Below, piece by piece: positions 30,239 through 42,374 of a stretch of DNA of 64,000 nucleotides. The position numbers and the translations under genes were made by a program. The notes beneath the pieces were generated by a model. It saw nothing but the letters and a program-made list of their open reading frames with translations. It made no database searches and was not told the DNA's origin. The stretch comes from Cafeteria roenbergensis (Eukaryota > Sar > Bigyra > Bicosoecida > Cafeteriaceae): the NCBI GenBank assembly GCA_008330645.1, contig VLTN01000040.1:248001-312000 (forward strand), written 5' to 3'. Every line of letters begins with the position of its first letter. The stretch's first letter is position 1.

Positions 30239-33200
30239 TCACTCAAACATGTCAACGGTCACCTCGACCCATGCCTTCATGCCGCGCCACCGTTCGGCCT
30301 CGCTGGGAGTGGCAGCGCCGTCGGCAAGCGCCCTCAAATGCGCACTCAGCACCCACGTGCTCTGCCTGATCCGCTGGCGATGGACAGGGTCACCCGTGGA
30401 CAGGGCACGCACGAGCCACGACACGCCAGTCTGCGGACGTGGCAAGATGCAACGAGCGACGCAGAAAAGCAATGAGGCACGGGGCCTGCGCGAAAGCAGA
30501 CCTGTGCTGGTTGAGCAATGAGAACCCGCACCTGGAAGAGCTGCGAGCCTGCTGGATTCCCGGGGCGATGCTCGACGCTGCTCACAGCGTCGGGGACTTT
30601 GAGAGTCGCGCCGCAGTCGATGAGGAGCTGCACCACATCCGTGTGGCCCGTCATGGCGGTCAGCGTCAACGCCGTGTCGCCATTCTGCGATCACGCATCG
30701 GCCGACCAGCCACACCGCCCCGCATCGACCCCCACGCGAGAGGCACCGGCCCCGCTCCCCGCCCTACGTCGCGCCCTCCCGCCAGCCGACCCCGCTCCGA
30801 CCCGACCCCCGACTGGGCAGTGACCCGCCGCTTCCCCAGACCGACGGCACGGGGGGGCGCGGCACGCCTCCCCCGCACGCCCGCCCCCAATCATCGCCAC
30901 CCACGCGCCCATCCCCCCGGCCCGGCCCCCGCCCGCCCCGCGCCTCCCCGAGCCCTGATCCGACCGCCCGGACTCGGACCCCACGCGGGGGCGGGCCGCC
31001 CGCAGCGGTGCCTGGTCGCTCGCACGAGGGCGACACGGGCGGGTCAGTGGTGTCGCGCTGCGCGCCGCGCTCTCACCTTGTCGGCGGCCTCGATGTCGGC
31101 GCCGCGGTCGATGAGGAGCTGCACCACGTCCATGTGGCCCCGCACGGTGGCCATCGTCAACGCGGTGCGCCCATCCTGCGATCACGCATCGGCCGATCAG
31201 CCACACCGCCCCGCATCGACCCCCACGCGAGAGGCACCGGCCCCGCTCCCCGCCCGACGTCGCGCCCTCCCGCCAGCCGACCCCGCTCCGACCCGACCCC
31301 CGACTGGGCAGTGACCCGCCGCTTCCCCAGACCGACGGCACGGGGGGGCGCGGCACGCCTCCCCCGCACGCCCGCCCCCAATCATCGCCACCCACGCGCC
31401 CATCCCCCCGGCCCGGCCCCCGCCCGCCCCGCGCCTCCCGAGCCCTGATCCGACCGCCCGGACTCGGACCCCACGCGGGGGCGGGCCGCCCGCAGCGGTG
31501 CCTGGTCGCTCGCACGAGGGCGACACGGGCGGGTCAGTGGTGTCGCGCTGCGCGCCGCGCTCTCACCTTGTTGACGGCCTCGATGTCGGCGCCGCGGTCG
31601 ATGAGCAGCCGCACCACATCCGTGTGGCCATCCATGGCGGTCAGCGTCAACGCGGTGCTCCCATCCTGCGATCACGCATCGGCCGACCAGCCACACCGCC
31701 CCGCATCGACCCCCACGCGAGAGGCAACGGCCCCGCTCCCCGCCCGACGTCGCGCCCTCCCGCCAGCCGACCCCGCTCCGACCCGACCCCCGACTGGGCA
31801 GTGACCCGCCGCTTCCCCAGACCGACGGCACGGGGGGGCGCGGCACGCCTCCCCCGCACGCCCGCCCCCAATCATCGCCACCCACGCGCCCATCCCCCGG
31901 CCCGGTCCCGCCCGCCCCGCGCCTCCCCGAGCCCTGATCCGACCGCCCGGACTCGGACCCCACGCGGGGCGGGCCGCCCGCAGCGGTGCCTGGTCGCTCG
32001 CACGAGGGCGACACGGGCGGGTCAGTGGTGTCGCGCTGCGCGCCCGCGCTCTCACCTTGTCGGCGGCCTCGATGTCGGCGCCGCGGTCGATGAGGAGCTG
32101 CACCACGTCCATGTGGCCCCGCACGGTGGCCATCGTCAACGCGGTGCGCCCATCCTGCGATCACGCATCGGCCGACCAGCCACACCGCCCCGCATCGACC
32201 CCCACGCGAGAGGCACCGGCCCCGCTCCCCGCCCGACGTCGCGCCCTCCCGCCAGCCGACCCCGCTCCGACCCGACCCCCGACTGGGCAGTGACCCGCCG
32301 CTTCCCCAGACCGACGGCACGGGGGGGCGCGGCACGCCTCCCCCGCACGCCCGCCCCCAATCATCGCCACCCACGCGCCCATCCCCCCGGCCCGGCCCCC
32401 GCCCGCCCCGCGCCTCCCCGAGCCCTGATCCGACCGCCCGGACTCGGACCCCACGCGGGGGCGGGCCGCCCGCAGCGGTGCCTGGTCGCTCGCACGAGGG
32501 CGACACGGGCGGGTCAGTGGTGTCGCGCTGCGCGCCGCGCTCTCACCTTGTTGACGGCCTCGATGTCGGCGCCGCGGTCGATGAGCAGCCGCACCACATC
32601 CGTGTGGCCATCCATGGCGGTCAGCGTCAACGCGGTGCTCCCATCCTGCGATCACGCATCGGCCGACCAGCCACACCGCCCCGCATCGACCCCCACGCGA
32701 GAGGCAACGGCCCCGCTCCCCGCCTGACGTCGCGCCCTCCCGCCAGCCGACCCCGCTCCGACCCGACCCCCGACTGGGCAGTGACCCGCCGCTTCCCCAG
32801 ACCGACGGCACGGGGGGGCGCGGCACGCCTCCCCCGCACGCCCGCCCCCAATCATCGCCACCCACGCGCCCATCCCCCCGGCCCGGTCCCGCCCGCCCCG
32901 CGCCTCCCCGAGCCCTGATCCGACCGCCCGGACTCGGACCCCACGCGGGGGCGGGCCGCCCGCAGCGGTGCCTGGTCGCTCGCACGAGGGCGACACGGGC
33001 GGGTCAGTGGTGTCGCGCTGCGCGCCGCGCTCTCACCTTGTTGACGGCCTCGATGTCGGCGCCGCGGTCGATGAGGAGCCGCACCACATCCGTGTGGCCA
33101 TCCATGGCGGTCAGCGTCAAGGCGGTGCTCCCATCCTGCGATCACGCATCGGCCGACCAGCCGCACCGCCCCGCATCGACCCCACGCGAGAGGCAACGGC

Positions 33201-36200
33201 CCCGCTCCCCGCCCGACGTCGCGCCCTCCCGCCAGCCGACCCCGCTCCGACCCGACCCCCGACTGGGCAGTGACCCGCCGCTTCCCCAGACCGACGGCAC
33301 GGGGGGCGCGGCACGCCTCCCCCGCACGCCCGCCCCCAATCATCGCCACCCACGCGCCCATCCCCCCGGCCCGGGTCCCGCCCGCCCCGCGCCTCCCCGA
33401 GCCCTGATCCGACCGCCCGGACTCGGACCCCACGCGGGGGCGGGCCGCCCGCAGCGGTGCCTGGTCGCTCGCACGAGGGCGACACGGCGGGTCAGTGGTG
33501 TCGCGCTGCGCGCCGCGCTCTCACCTTGTTGACGGCCTCGATGTCGGCGCCGCGGTCGATGAGCAGCCGCACCACATCCGTGTGGCCATCCATGGCGGTC
33601 AGCGTCAACGCGGTGCTCCCATCCTGCGATCACGCATCGGCCGACCAGCCACACCGCCCCGCATCGACCCCCACGCGAGAGGCAACGGCCCCGCTCCCCG
33701 CCTGACGTCGCGCCCTCCCGCCAGCCGACCCCGCTCCGACCCGACCCCCGACTGGGCAGTGACCCGCCGCTTCCCCAGACCGACGACACGGGGGAGCGCG
33801 GCACGCCTCCCCCGCACGGCCGCCCCCGCACCGTCACCACCCACGCGCCCACCCCCCCCGGCCCGGCCCCCGCCCGCCCCGCGCCTCCCCGAGCCCTGAT
33901 CCGACCGCCCGGACTCGGACCCCACGCGGGGGCGGGCCGCCCGCAGCGGTGCCTGGTCGCTCGCACGAGGGCGACACGGGCGGGTCAGTGGTGTCGCGCT
34001 CCGCGCCGCGCTTTCACCTTGTCGGCGGCCTCGATGTCGGCGCCGCGGTCGATGAGCAGCCGCACCACGTCCTTGCGGCCATCCATGGCGGTCAGCGTCA
34101 AGGCGGTGCGCCCATACTGCGATCACGCATCGGCCGACCAGCCACACCGCCCCGCATCGACCCCCACGCGAGAGGCAACGGCCCCGCTCCCCGCCTGACG
34201 TCGCGCCCTCCCGCCAGCCGACCCCGCTCCGACCCGACCCCCGACTGGGCAGTGACCCGCCGCTTCCCCAGACCGACGGCACGGGGGGGCGCGGCACGCC
34301 TCCCCCGCACGGCCGCCCCCGCACCGTGACCACCCACGCGCCCACCCCCCCCGGCCCGGCCCCCGCCCGCCCCGCGCCTCCCCGAGCCCTGATCCGACCG
34401 CCCGGACTCGGACCCCACGCGGGGGCGGGCCGCCCGCAGCGGTGCCTGGTCGCTCGCACGAGGGCGACACGGGCGGGTCAGTGGTGTCGCGCTGCGCGCC
34501 GCGCTCTCACCTTGTTGACGGCCTCGATGTCGGCGCCACGGTCGATGAGCAGCTGCACCACATCCGTGTGGCCATCCATGGCGGTCAGCGTCAAGGCGGT
34601 GCGCCCATCCTGCGATCACGCATCGGCCGACCAGCCGCACCGCCCCGCATCGACCCCCACGCGAGAGGCACCGGCCCCGCTCCCCGCCTGACGTCGCGCC
34701 CTCCCGCCAGCCGACCCCGCTCCGACCCGACCCCCGACTGGGCAGTGACCCGCCACTTCCCCAGACCGACGACACTCGCGGGCGCGGCACGCCTCCCCCC
34801 GCATGACCGCCCCCGCACCACCACCACCCACGCGCCCACCCCCCCCGGCCCGGACCCCGCCCGCCCCGCGCCTCCCCGAGCCCTGATCCGACCGCCCGGA
34901 CTCGGACCCCACGCGGGGGCGGGCCGCCCGCAGCGGTGCCTGGTCGCTCGCACGAGGGCGACACGGGCGGGTCAGTGGTGTCGCGCTCCGCGCCGCGCTC
35001 TCACCTTGTCGGCGGCCTCGATGTCGGCGCCGCGGTCGATGAGGAGCCGCACCACATCCTTGTGGCCATCCATGGCGGCCAGCGTCAACGCGGTGCTCCC
35101 ATACTGCGATCACGCATCGGCCGACCAGCCGCACCGCCCCGCATCGACCCCCACGCGAGAGGCACCGGCCCCGCTCCCCGCCTGACGTCGCGCCCTCCCG
35201 CCAGCCGACCCCGCCCCGACCCGACCCCCGACTGGGCAGTGACCCGCCACTTCCCCAGACCGACGACACTCGCGGGCGCGGCACGCCTCCCCCCGCATGA
35301 CCGCCCCCGCACCACCACCACCCACGCGCCCACCCCCCCCGGCCCGGACCCCGCCCGCCCCGCGCCTCCCCGAGCCCTGATCCGACCGCCCGGACTCGGA
35401 CCCCACGCGGGGGCGGGCCGCCCGCAGCGGTGCCTGGTCGCTCGCACGAGGGCGACACGGGCGGGTCAGTGGTGTCGCGCTGCGCGCCGCGCTCTCACCT
35501 TGTCGGCGGCCTCGATGTCGGCGCCGCGGTCGATGAGCAGCTGCACCACGTCCTTGCGGCCATCCATGGCGGCCATCGTCAACGCGGTGCGCCCATACTG
35601 CGATCACGCATCGGCCGACCAGCCACACCGCCCCGCATCGACCCCCACGCGAGAGGCAACGGCCCCGCTCCCCGCCCGACGTCCCGCCCTCCCGCCAGCC
35701 GACCCCGCCCCGACCCGACCCCCGACTGGGCAGTGACCCGCCACTTCCCCAGACCGACGACACTCGGGGGCGCGGCACGCCTCCCCCGCGCTGGGCCGCC
35801 CCCGCACCACCACCACCCACGCGCCCACCCCCCCCGCCCTGGCCCCCGCCCGCCCCGCGCCTCCCCGAGCCCTGATCCGACCGCCCGGACTCGGACCCCA
35901 CGCGGGGGCGGGCCGCCCGCAGCGGTGCCTGGTCGCTCGCACGAGGGCGACACAGGCGGGTCAGTGGTGTCGCGCTCCGCGCTGCGCTCTCACCTTGTTG
36001 GCGGCCTCGATGTCGGCGCCGCGGTCGATGAGGAGCCGCACCACATCCTTGTGGCCATCCCAGGCGGCCATCATCAGCGCGGTGCTCCCATCCTGCGATC
36101 ACGCATCGGCCGACCAGCCACATCGCCCCGCATCGACCCCACGCGAGTGGCAACGGCCCCGCTCCCCGCCCTACGTCGCGCCCTCCCGCCGGCCGACCCC

Positions 36201-39200
36201 GCTCCGACCCGTCCCCGGCCTCGCCGGCCCCGCCGCTGCCCCCGACGACACTCGCGGGCGCGGCACGCCTCCCCCCGCATGACCGCCCCCGCACCACCAC
36301 CACCCACGCGCCCACCCCCGGTCCCGCCCGCCCCGCGCCTCCCCGAGCCCTGATCCGACCGCCCGGACTCGGACGTCACGCGGGGGCGGGCCGCCCGCAG
36401 CGGTGCCGCATCGCTCGCACGAGGGCGACACAGGCGGGTCAGTGGCGTCGCGGTACGCGCTGCGCTCTCACCTTGTTGGTGGCCCCGATGTCGGCGCCGC
36501 GGTCGATGAGGAGCTGCGCCACGTCCCTGTGGCCTTTCCAGCCGGCCAGAATCAAGGTCTTGCTCCCATACTGCGATCACGCATCGGCCGACCAGCCACA
36601 TCGTCCCGCATCGACCCCACGCGCGAGGCAACGGCCCCGCTCCCCGCCCTACGTCGCGCCCTCCCGCCAGCCGACCCCGCTCCGACCCGTCCCCGGCCTC
36701 ACCGGCCCCGCCGCTGCCCCCGACGACACTCGCGGGCGCGGCACGCCTCCCCCCGCATGACCGCCCCCGCACCACCACCACCCACGCGCCCACCCCCGGC
36801 CCGGCCCCGTCCGCCCCGCGCCTCCCCGAGCCCTGATCCGACCGCCCGGACTCGGACGTCACGCGGGGGCGGGCCGCCCGCAGCGGTGCCGCATCGCTCG
36901 CACGAGGGCGACACGGGCGGGTCAGTGGCGTCGCGGTACGCGCTGCGCTCTCACCTTGTTGGTGGCCCCGATGTCGGCGCCGCGGTCGATGAGGAGCTGC
37001 GCCACGTCCCTGTGGCCTTTCCAGGCGGCCAGTAGCAGTGCGGTGTTCCCATCCTGCGATCACGCATCGGCCGATCAGCCGCACCGCCCCGCATCGACCC
37101 CACGCGAGAGGCAACGGCCCCGCTCCCCGCCCGACGTCGCGCCCTCCCGCCAGCCGACCCCGCTCCGACCCGACCCCCGACTGGGCAGTGTCCCGCCACT
37201 TCCCCAGACCGACGACACTCGGGGGCGCGGCACGCCTCCCCCGCGCTGGGCCGCCCCCGCACCACCACCACCCACGCGCCCACCCCCCCGGCCCGGCCCC
37301 CGCCCGCCCCGCGCCTCCCCGAGCCCTGATCCGACCGCCCGGACTCGGACCCCACGCGGGGGCGGGCCGCCCGCAGCGGTGCCTGGTCGCTCGCACGAGG
37401 GCGACACAGGCGGGTCAGTGGTGTCGCGCTCCGCGCTGCGCTCTCACCGTGTTGGCGGCCTCGATGTCGGCGCCGCGGTCGATGAGCAGCTGCACCACAT
37501 CCGTGTGGCCATCCCAGGCGGCCATCATCAGCGCGGTGCTCCCATCCTGCGATCACGCATCGGCCGACCAGCCACATCGCCCCGCATCGACCCCACGCGA
37601 GTGGCAACGGCCCCGCTCCCCGCCCTACGTCGCGCCCTCCCGCCGGCCGACCCCGCTCCGACCCGTCCCCGGCCTCGCCGGCCCCGCCGCTGCCCCCGAC
37701 GACACTCGCGGGCGCGGCACGCCTCCCCCCGCATGACCGCCCCCGCACCACCACCACCCACGCGCCCACCCCCGGTCCCGCCCGCCCCGCGCCTCCCCGA
37801 GCCCTGATCCGACCGCCCGGACTCGGACCCCACGCGGGGGCGGGCCGCCCGCAGCGGTGCCTGGTCGCTCGCACGAGGGCGACACGGGCGGGTCAGTGGT
37901 GTCGCGCTGCGCGCTGCGCTCTCACCGTGTTGGCGGCCTCGATGTCGGCGCCGCGGTCGATGAGGAGCTGCGCCACGTCCTTGCGGCCTTTCCAGCCGGC
38001 CAGAATCAAGGTCTTGCTCCCATACTGCGATCACGCATCGGCCGATCAGCCACATCGCCCCGCATCGACCCCCACGCGCGAGGCAACGGCCCCGCTCCCC
38101 GCCCTACGTCGCGCCCTCCCGCCAGCCGACCCCGCTCCGACCCGTCCCCGGCCTCGCCGGCCCCGCCGCTGCCCCCGACGACACTCGCGGGCGCGGCACG
38201 CCTCCCCCCGCATGACCGCCCCCGCACCACCACCACCCACGCGCCCACCCCCGGCCCGGCCCCGTCCGCCCCGCGCCTCCCCGAGCCCTGATCCGACCGC
38301 CCGGACTCGGACCCCACGCGGGGGCGGGCCGCCCGCAGCGGTGCCGCATCGCTCGCACGAGGGCGACACAGGCGGGTCAGTGGCGTCGCGCTGCGCGCCG
38401 CGCTCTCACCTTGTTGGTGGCCCCGATGTCGGCGCCGCGGTCGATGAGGAGCTGCACCACGTCCGTGTGGCCTTTCCAGGCGGCCAGTAGCAGTGCGGTG
38501 TTCCCATCCTGCGATCACGCATCGGCCGATCAGCCACACCGCCCCGCATCGACCCCACGCGAGAGGCAACGGCCCCGCTCCCCGCCCGACGTCGCGCCCT
38601 CCCGCCAGCCGACCCCGCCCCGACCCGTCCCCGGCCTCGCCGGCCCCGCCGCTGCCCCCGACGACACTCGCGGGCGCGGCACGCCTCCCCCCGCATGACC
38701 GCCCCCGCACCACCACCACCCACGCGCCCACCCCCGGCCCGGCCCCGTCCGCCCCGCGCCTCCCCGAGCCCTGATCCGACCGCCCGGACTCGGACCCCAC
38801 GCGGGGGCGGGCCGCCCGCAGCGGTGCCGCATCGCTCGCACGAGGGCGACACGGGCGGGTCAGTGGCGTCGCGCTGCGCGCCGCGCTCTCACCTTGTTGA
38901 CGGCCTCGATGTCGGCGCCACGGTCGATGAGGAGCTGCACCACATCCGTGTGGCCATCCATGGCGGTCAGCGTCAACGCGGTGCGCCCATCCTGCGATCA
39001 CGCATCGGCCGACCAGCCGCACCGCCCCGCATCGACCCCCACGCGAGAGGCACCGGCCCCGCTCCCCGCCTGACGTCGCGCCCTCCCGCCAGCCGACCCC
39101 GCTCCGACCCGACCCCCGACTGGGCAGTGACCCGCCACTTCCCCAGACCGACGACACTCGCGGGCGCGGCACGCCTCCCCCCGCATGACCGCCCCCGCAC

Positions 39201-41881
39201 CACCACCACCCACGCGCCCACCCCCGGCCCGGACCCCGCCCGCCCCGCGCCTCCCCGAGCCCTGATCCGACCGCCCGGACTCGGACCCCACGCGGGGGCG
39301 GGCCGCCCGCAGCGGTGCCTGGTCGCTCGCACGAGGGCGACACGGGCGGGTCAGTGGTGTCGCGCTGCGCGCGCGCTCTCACCTTGTCGGCGGCCCTCGA
39401 TGTCGGCGCCGCGGTCGATGAGCAGCTGCACCACGTCCTTGCGGCCATCCATGGCGGCCATCGTCAACGCGGTGCGCCCATACTGCGATCACGCATCGGC
39501 CGACAAGCCACACCGCCCCGCATCGACCCCCACGCGAGAGGCAACGGCCCCGCTCCCCGCCCGACGTCCCGCCCTCCCGCCAGCCGACCCCGCTCCGACC
39601 CGACCCCCGACTGGGCAGTGACCCGCCGCTTCCCCAGACCGACGACACGGGGGAGCGCGGCACGCCTCCCCCGCGCTGGGCCGCCCCCGCACCGTCACCA
39701 CCCACGCGCCCATCCCCCCGGCCCGGCCCCCGCCCGCCCCGCGCCTCCCCGAGCCCTGATCCGACCGCCCGGACTCGGACCCCACGCGGGGGCGGGCCGC
39801 CCGCAGCGGTGCCGCATCGCTCGCACGAGGGCGACACGGGCGGGTCAGTGGTGTCGCGCTGCGCGCCGCGCTCTCACCTTGTCGGCGGCCTCGATGTCGG
39901 CGCCGCGGTCGATGAGGAGCCGCACCACATCCGTGTGGCCCGTCATGGCGGTCAGCGTCAACGCGGTGCGCCCATCCTGCGATCACGCATCGGCCGACCA
40001 GCCACACCGCCCCGCATCGACCCCCACGCGAGAGGCACCGGCCCCGCTCCCCGCCCGACGTCGCGCCCTCCCGCCAGCCGACCCCGCTCCGACCCGACCC
40101 CCGACTGGGCAGTGACCCGCCGCTTCCCCAGACCGACGACACTCGCGGGCGCGGCACGCCTCCCCCGCACGCCCGCCCCCGCACCGTCACCACCCACGCG
40201 CCCATCCCCCCCGGCCCGGACCCCGCCCGCCCCGCGCCTCCCCGAGCCCTGATCCGACCGCCCGGACTCGGACCCCACGCGGGGGCGGGCCGCCCGCAGC
40301 GGTGCCGCATCGCTCGCACGAGGGCGACACGGGCGGGTCAGTGGTGCGCTCTCACCGTGTTGGCGGCCTCGATGTCGGCGCCGCGGTCGATGAGGAGCCG
40401 CACCACATCCGTGTGGCCATCCATGGCGGTCAGCGTCAAGGCGGTGCGCCCATCCTGCGATCACGCATCGGCCGACCAGCCACACCGCCCCGCATCGACC
40501 CCCACGCGAGAGGCACCGGCCCCGCTCCCCGCCCGACGTCGCGCCCTCCCGCCAGCCGACCCCGCTCCGACCCGACCCCCGACTGGGCAGTGACCCGCCG
40601 CTTCCCCAGACCGACGACACTCGCGGGCGCGGCACGCCTCCCCCGCACGCCCGCCCCCGCACCGTCACCACCCACGCGCCCATCCCCCCCGGCCCGGCCC
40701 CCGCCCGCCCCGCGCCTCCCCGAGCCCTGATCCGACCACCCGGACTCGGACGTCACGCGGGGGCGGGCCGCCCGCAGCAGGGCCACGTCGCTCGCACGAG
40801 GGCGACACGGGCGGGTCAGTGGTGTCACGCTCCGCGCCGCGCTCTCACCTTGTTGGTGGCCCCGATGTCGGCGCCGCGGTCGATGAGGAGCTGCGCCACG
40901 TCCTTGTGGCCATTCCAGCCGGCCAGAATCAAGGTCGTGTCGCCCTTCTGCGATCACGCATCGGCCGATCAGCCACACCGCCCCGCATCGACCCCACGCG
41001 AGTGGCAACGGCCCCGCTCCCCGCCCGATGTCGCGCCCTCCCGCCAGCCGACCCCGCCCCGACCCGTCCCCGGCCTCGCCGGCCCCGCCGCTGCCCCCGA
41101 CGACACTCGCGGGCGCGGCACGCCTCCCCCGCACGGCCGCCCCCGCACCACCGCCACCCACGCGCCCACCCCCGGCCCGGCCCCGTCCGCCCCGCGCCCG
41201 CCTCGAGCCCTGATCCGACCGCCCGGACTCGGACGCCACGCGGGGGCGGGCCGCCCGCAGCAGTGCCGCATCGCTCGCACGAGGGTGACACGGGCAGGTC
41301 GGTGGCGTCGCGGTACGCGCTGCGCTCTCACCTCGTTGGTGGCCTCGATGTCGGCGCCGCGGTCGATGAGGAGCTGCGCCACATCCGTGTGGCCGTTCAT
41401 AGCGGCCAGCAGCAACGCGGTGCTCCCATCCTGCGATCACGCATCAGCCGATCAGCCACATCGCTCCGCATGGCCCCACTTGCAGTCGCCGAGGCAGCAA
41501 TTTGCTTGGTGTCTGTCTCTGGTCTTTGCCTTTGATCCATGAGTCAGCATTGCCGGGATGGAAAGTTGACATCAACCCGGCATCTTCACTAACCCGGCAC
41601 CCACCCGTCATCAGAGCACCACCCGCCAAGCCCACGGCTCCAGCCCTCCGCGAGCGCCGCTGTCCACGGCCATGGTTCACAGTCGGCTACGTTTCAGTAA
41701 GCACTGCGGAGCGCCCTCCCGTCACAGGCCGCAGGCGCTTTGAGGCTTGGGGCCGCAGCGCAAGCTTGCTGCTCGTGCTCACACCGAGTCGCTCGTTCAC
41801 GTCGTGGCCGTCATCCAAAGCCTTTGTCACCGTCTCCACGTCGCCAGCAGTGATGGCAGCCTCAAACGCAGCCAATGCCAT
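30239..41881 (-). CDS. Ankyrin-array protein, one repeat per exon
   Basis: 25 exons by hand. Exon 1 (41881-41783, 99 nt) encodes a cap, MALAAFEAAITAGDVETVTK and DVNERLG. Then 23 exons follow, 22 of exactly 99 nt and one of 100 nt (39482-39383); each encodes one 33-residue ankyrin repeat of the type DGRTALTLTAMDGHTDVVQ plus LLIDRGADI and EAVNK. The terminal exon (30430-30239) encodes TGVSWLVRALSTGDPVHRQR and ends VEVTVDMFE. Every intron is phase 0 with GTGAG donor and GATCGCAG acceptor in the array. The sum is about 855 residues, one base off frame because of the 100-nt exon. The protein would be a solenoid with very conserved LLIDRGADI loops and variable first-helix residues, so a binding scaffold is likely; the ligand is unknown. 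No transmembrane segment or enzyme domain is visible. Splicing is inferred from sequence only. Confidence 0.85.
30586..41430 (-). repeat. 23-unit exon-intron tandem array, 478-495 bp period
   Basis: Exon coordinates in gene order: 41430-41332, 40947-40849, 40454-40356, 39976-39878, 39482-39383, 38991-38893, 38508-38410, 38024-37926, 37546-37448, 37053-36955, 36570-36472, 36092-35994, 35597-35499, 35103-35005, 34609-34511, 34116-34018, 33623-33525, 33135-33037, 32645-32547, 32154-32056, 31665-31567, 31175-31077, 30684-30586. The introns between units are about 380-396 bp and nearly identical. They fall into two families: one with a GACTGGGCAGTG-type core, the other with a CGGCCTCGCCGGCCCCGCC-type core. 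Confidence 0.95.
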
Positions 41882-42374
41882 GCTACTTGTGGCGCCTAGG
41901 ACTGCGGTGTGGTGCTTCTGCGGGCGGTTTGTTGTGGCTGGGAGTGGCGATCTTTCGTTCGCTCTGGTCAAAGCAGATTTCGTTCCATCTGCGCGGCGAC
42001 TCTGCTGCCCGCAAGCGGGGCCAATGACGCGCGTGTCCCGCCATTCCTCCAGCTCGGGCCTTCATTTCGAAACGTGCCCTCCCTCGCTGGGGCGACCGTT
42101 GGGCAGCGCAGCTCAAGCACCGCGTGCTGCGGGCGCGACGACGCTTCTGCGCGCTCTTTCTCCGCGGGGCTCAGCAGACACACCGCCATTGGTTCCAGTC
42201 TCGCTTCACACACACCAGCACTCGGACGCAACGCGCGCTCCGCAGCGTCGGCTGGCCACCGGGCACGCGCTCTCGCCTGCAGCTGCAGTTGGGCTGCTCT
42301 GCGCGCCATTCCAGGCAAAGCGGAAGGGGCAGTCGGCGTCCACACAATTTCTTCCTCCACCGGCGGGGCTGGCC
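41882..42374. promoter_or_regulatory. Divergent promoter, ankyrin array / EF-hand gene
   Basis: 493 bp between two divergent start codons. It is clearly less GC-rich than the array next to it and carries none of the array intron sequence. No core promoter element recognised. Confidence 0.4.

Noticed and set aside
30586-41430. Satellite DNA or CRISPR-like array
   Set aside because: The period is about 490 bp, each unit holds an intact 99-nt ankyrin exon with splice signals, and there are no short spacers.
30439-41542. Many long frames on both strands across the ankyrin array with GRGAGPVPLAWG- or RPASTPTREAPAPL-like protein
   Set aside because: They read through the GC-rich introns. Only the phase-0 99-nt exons give a recognisable fold, and the long frames repeat because the introns do.
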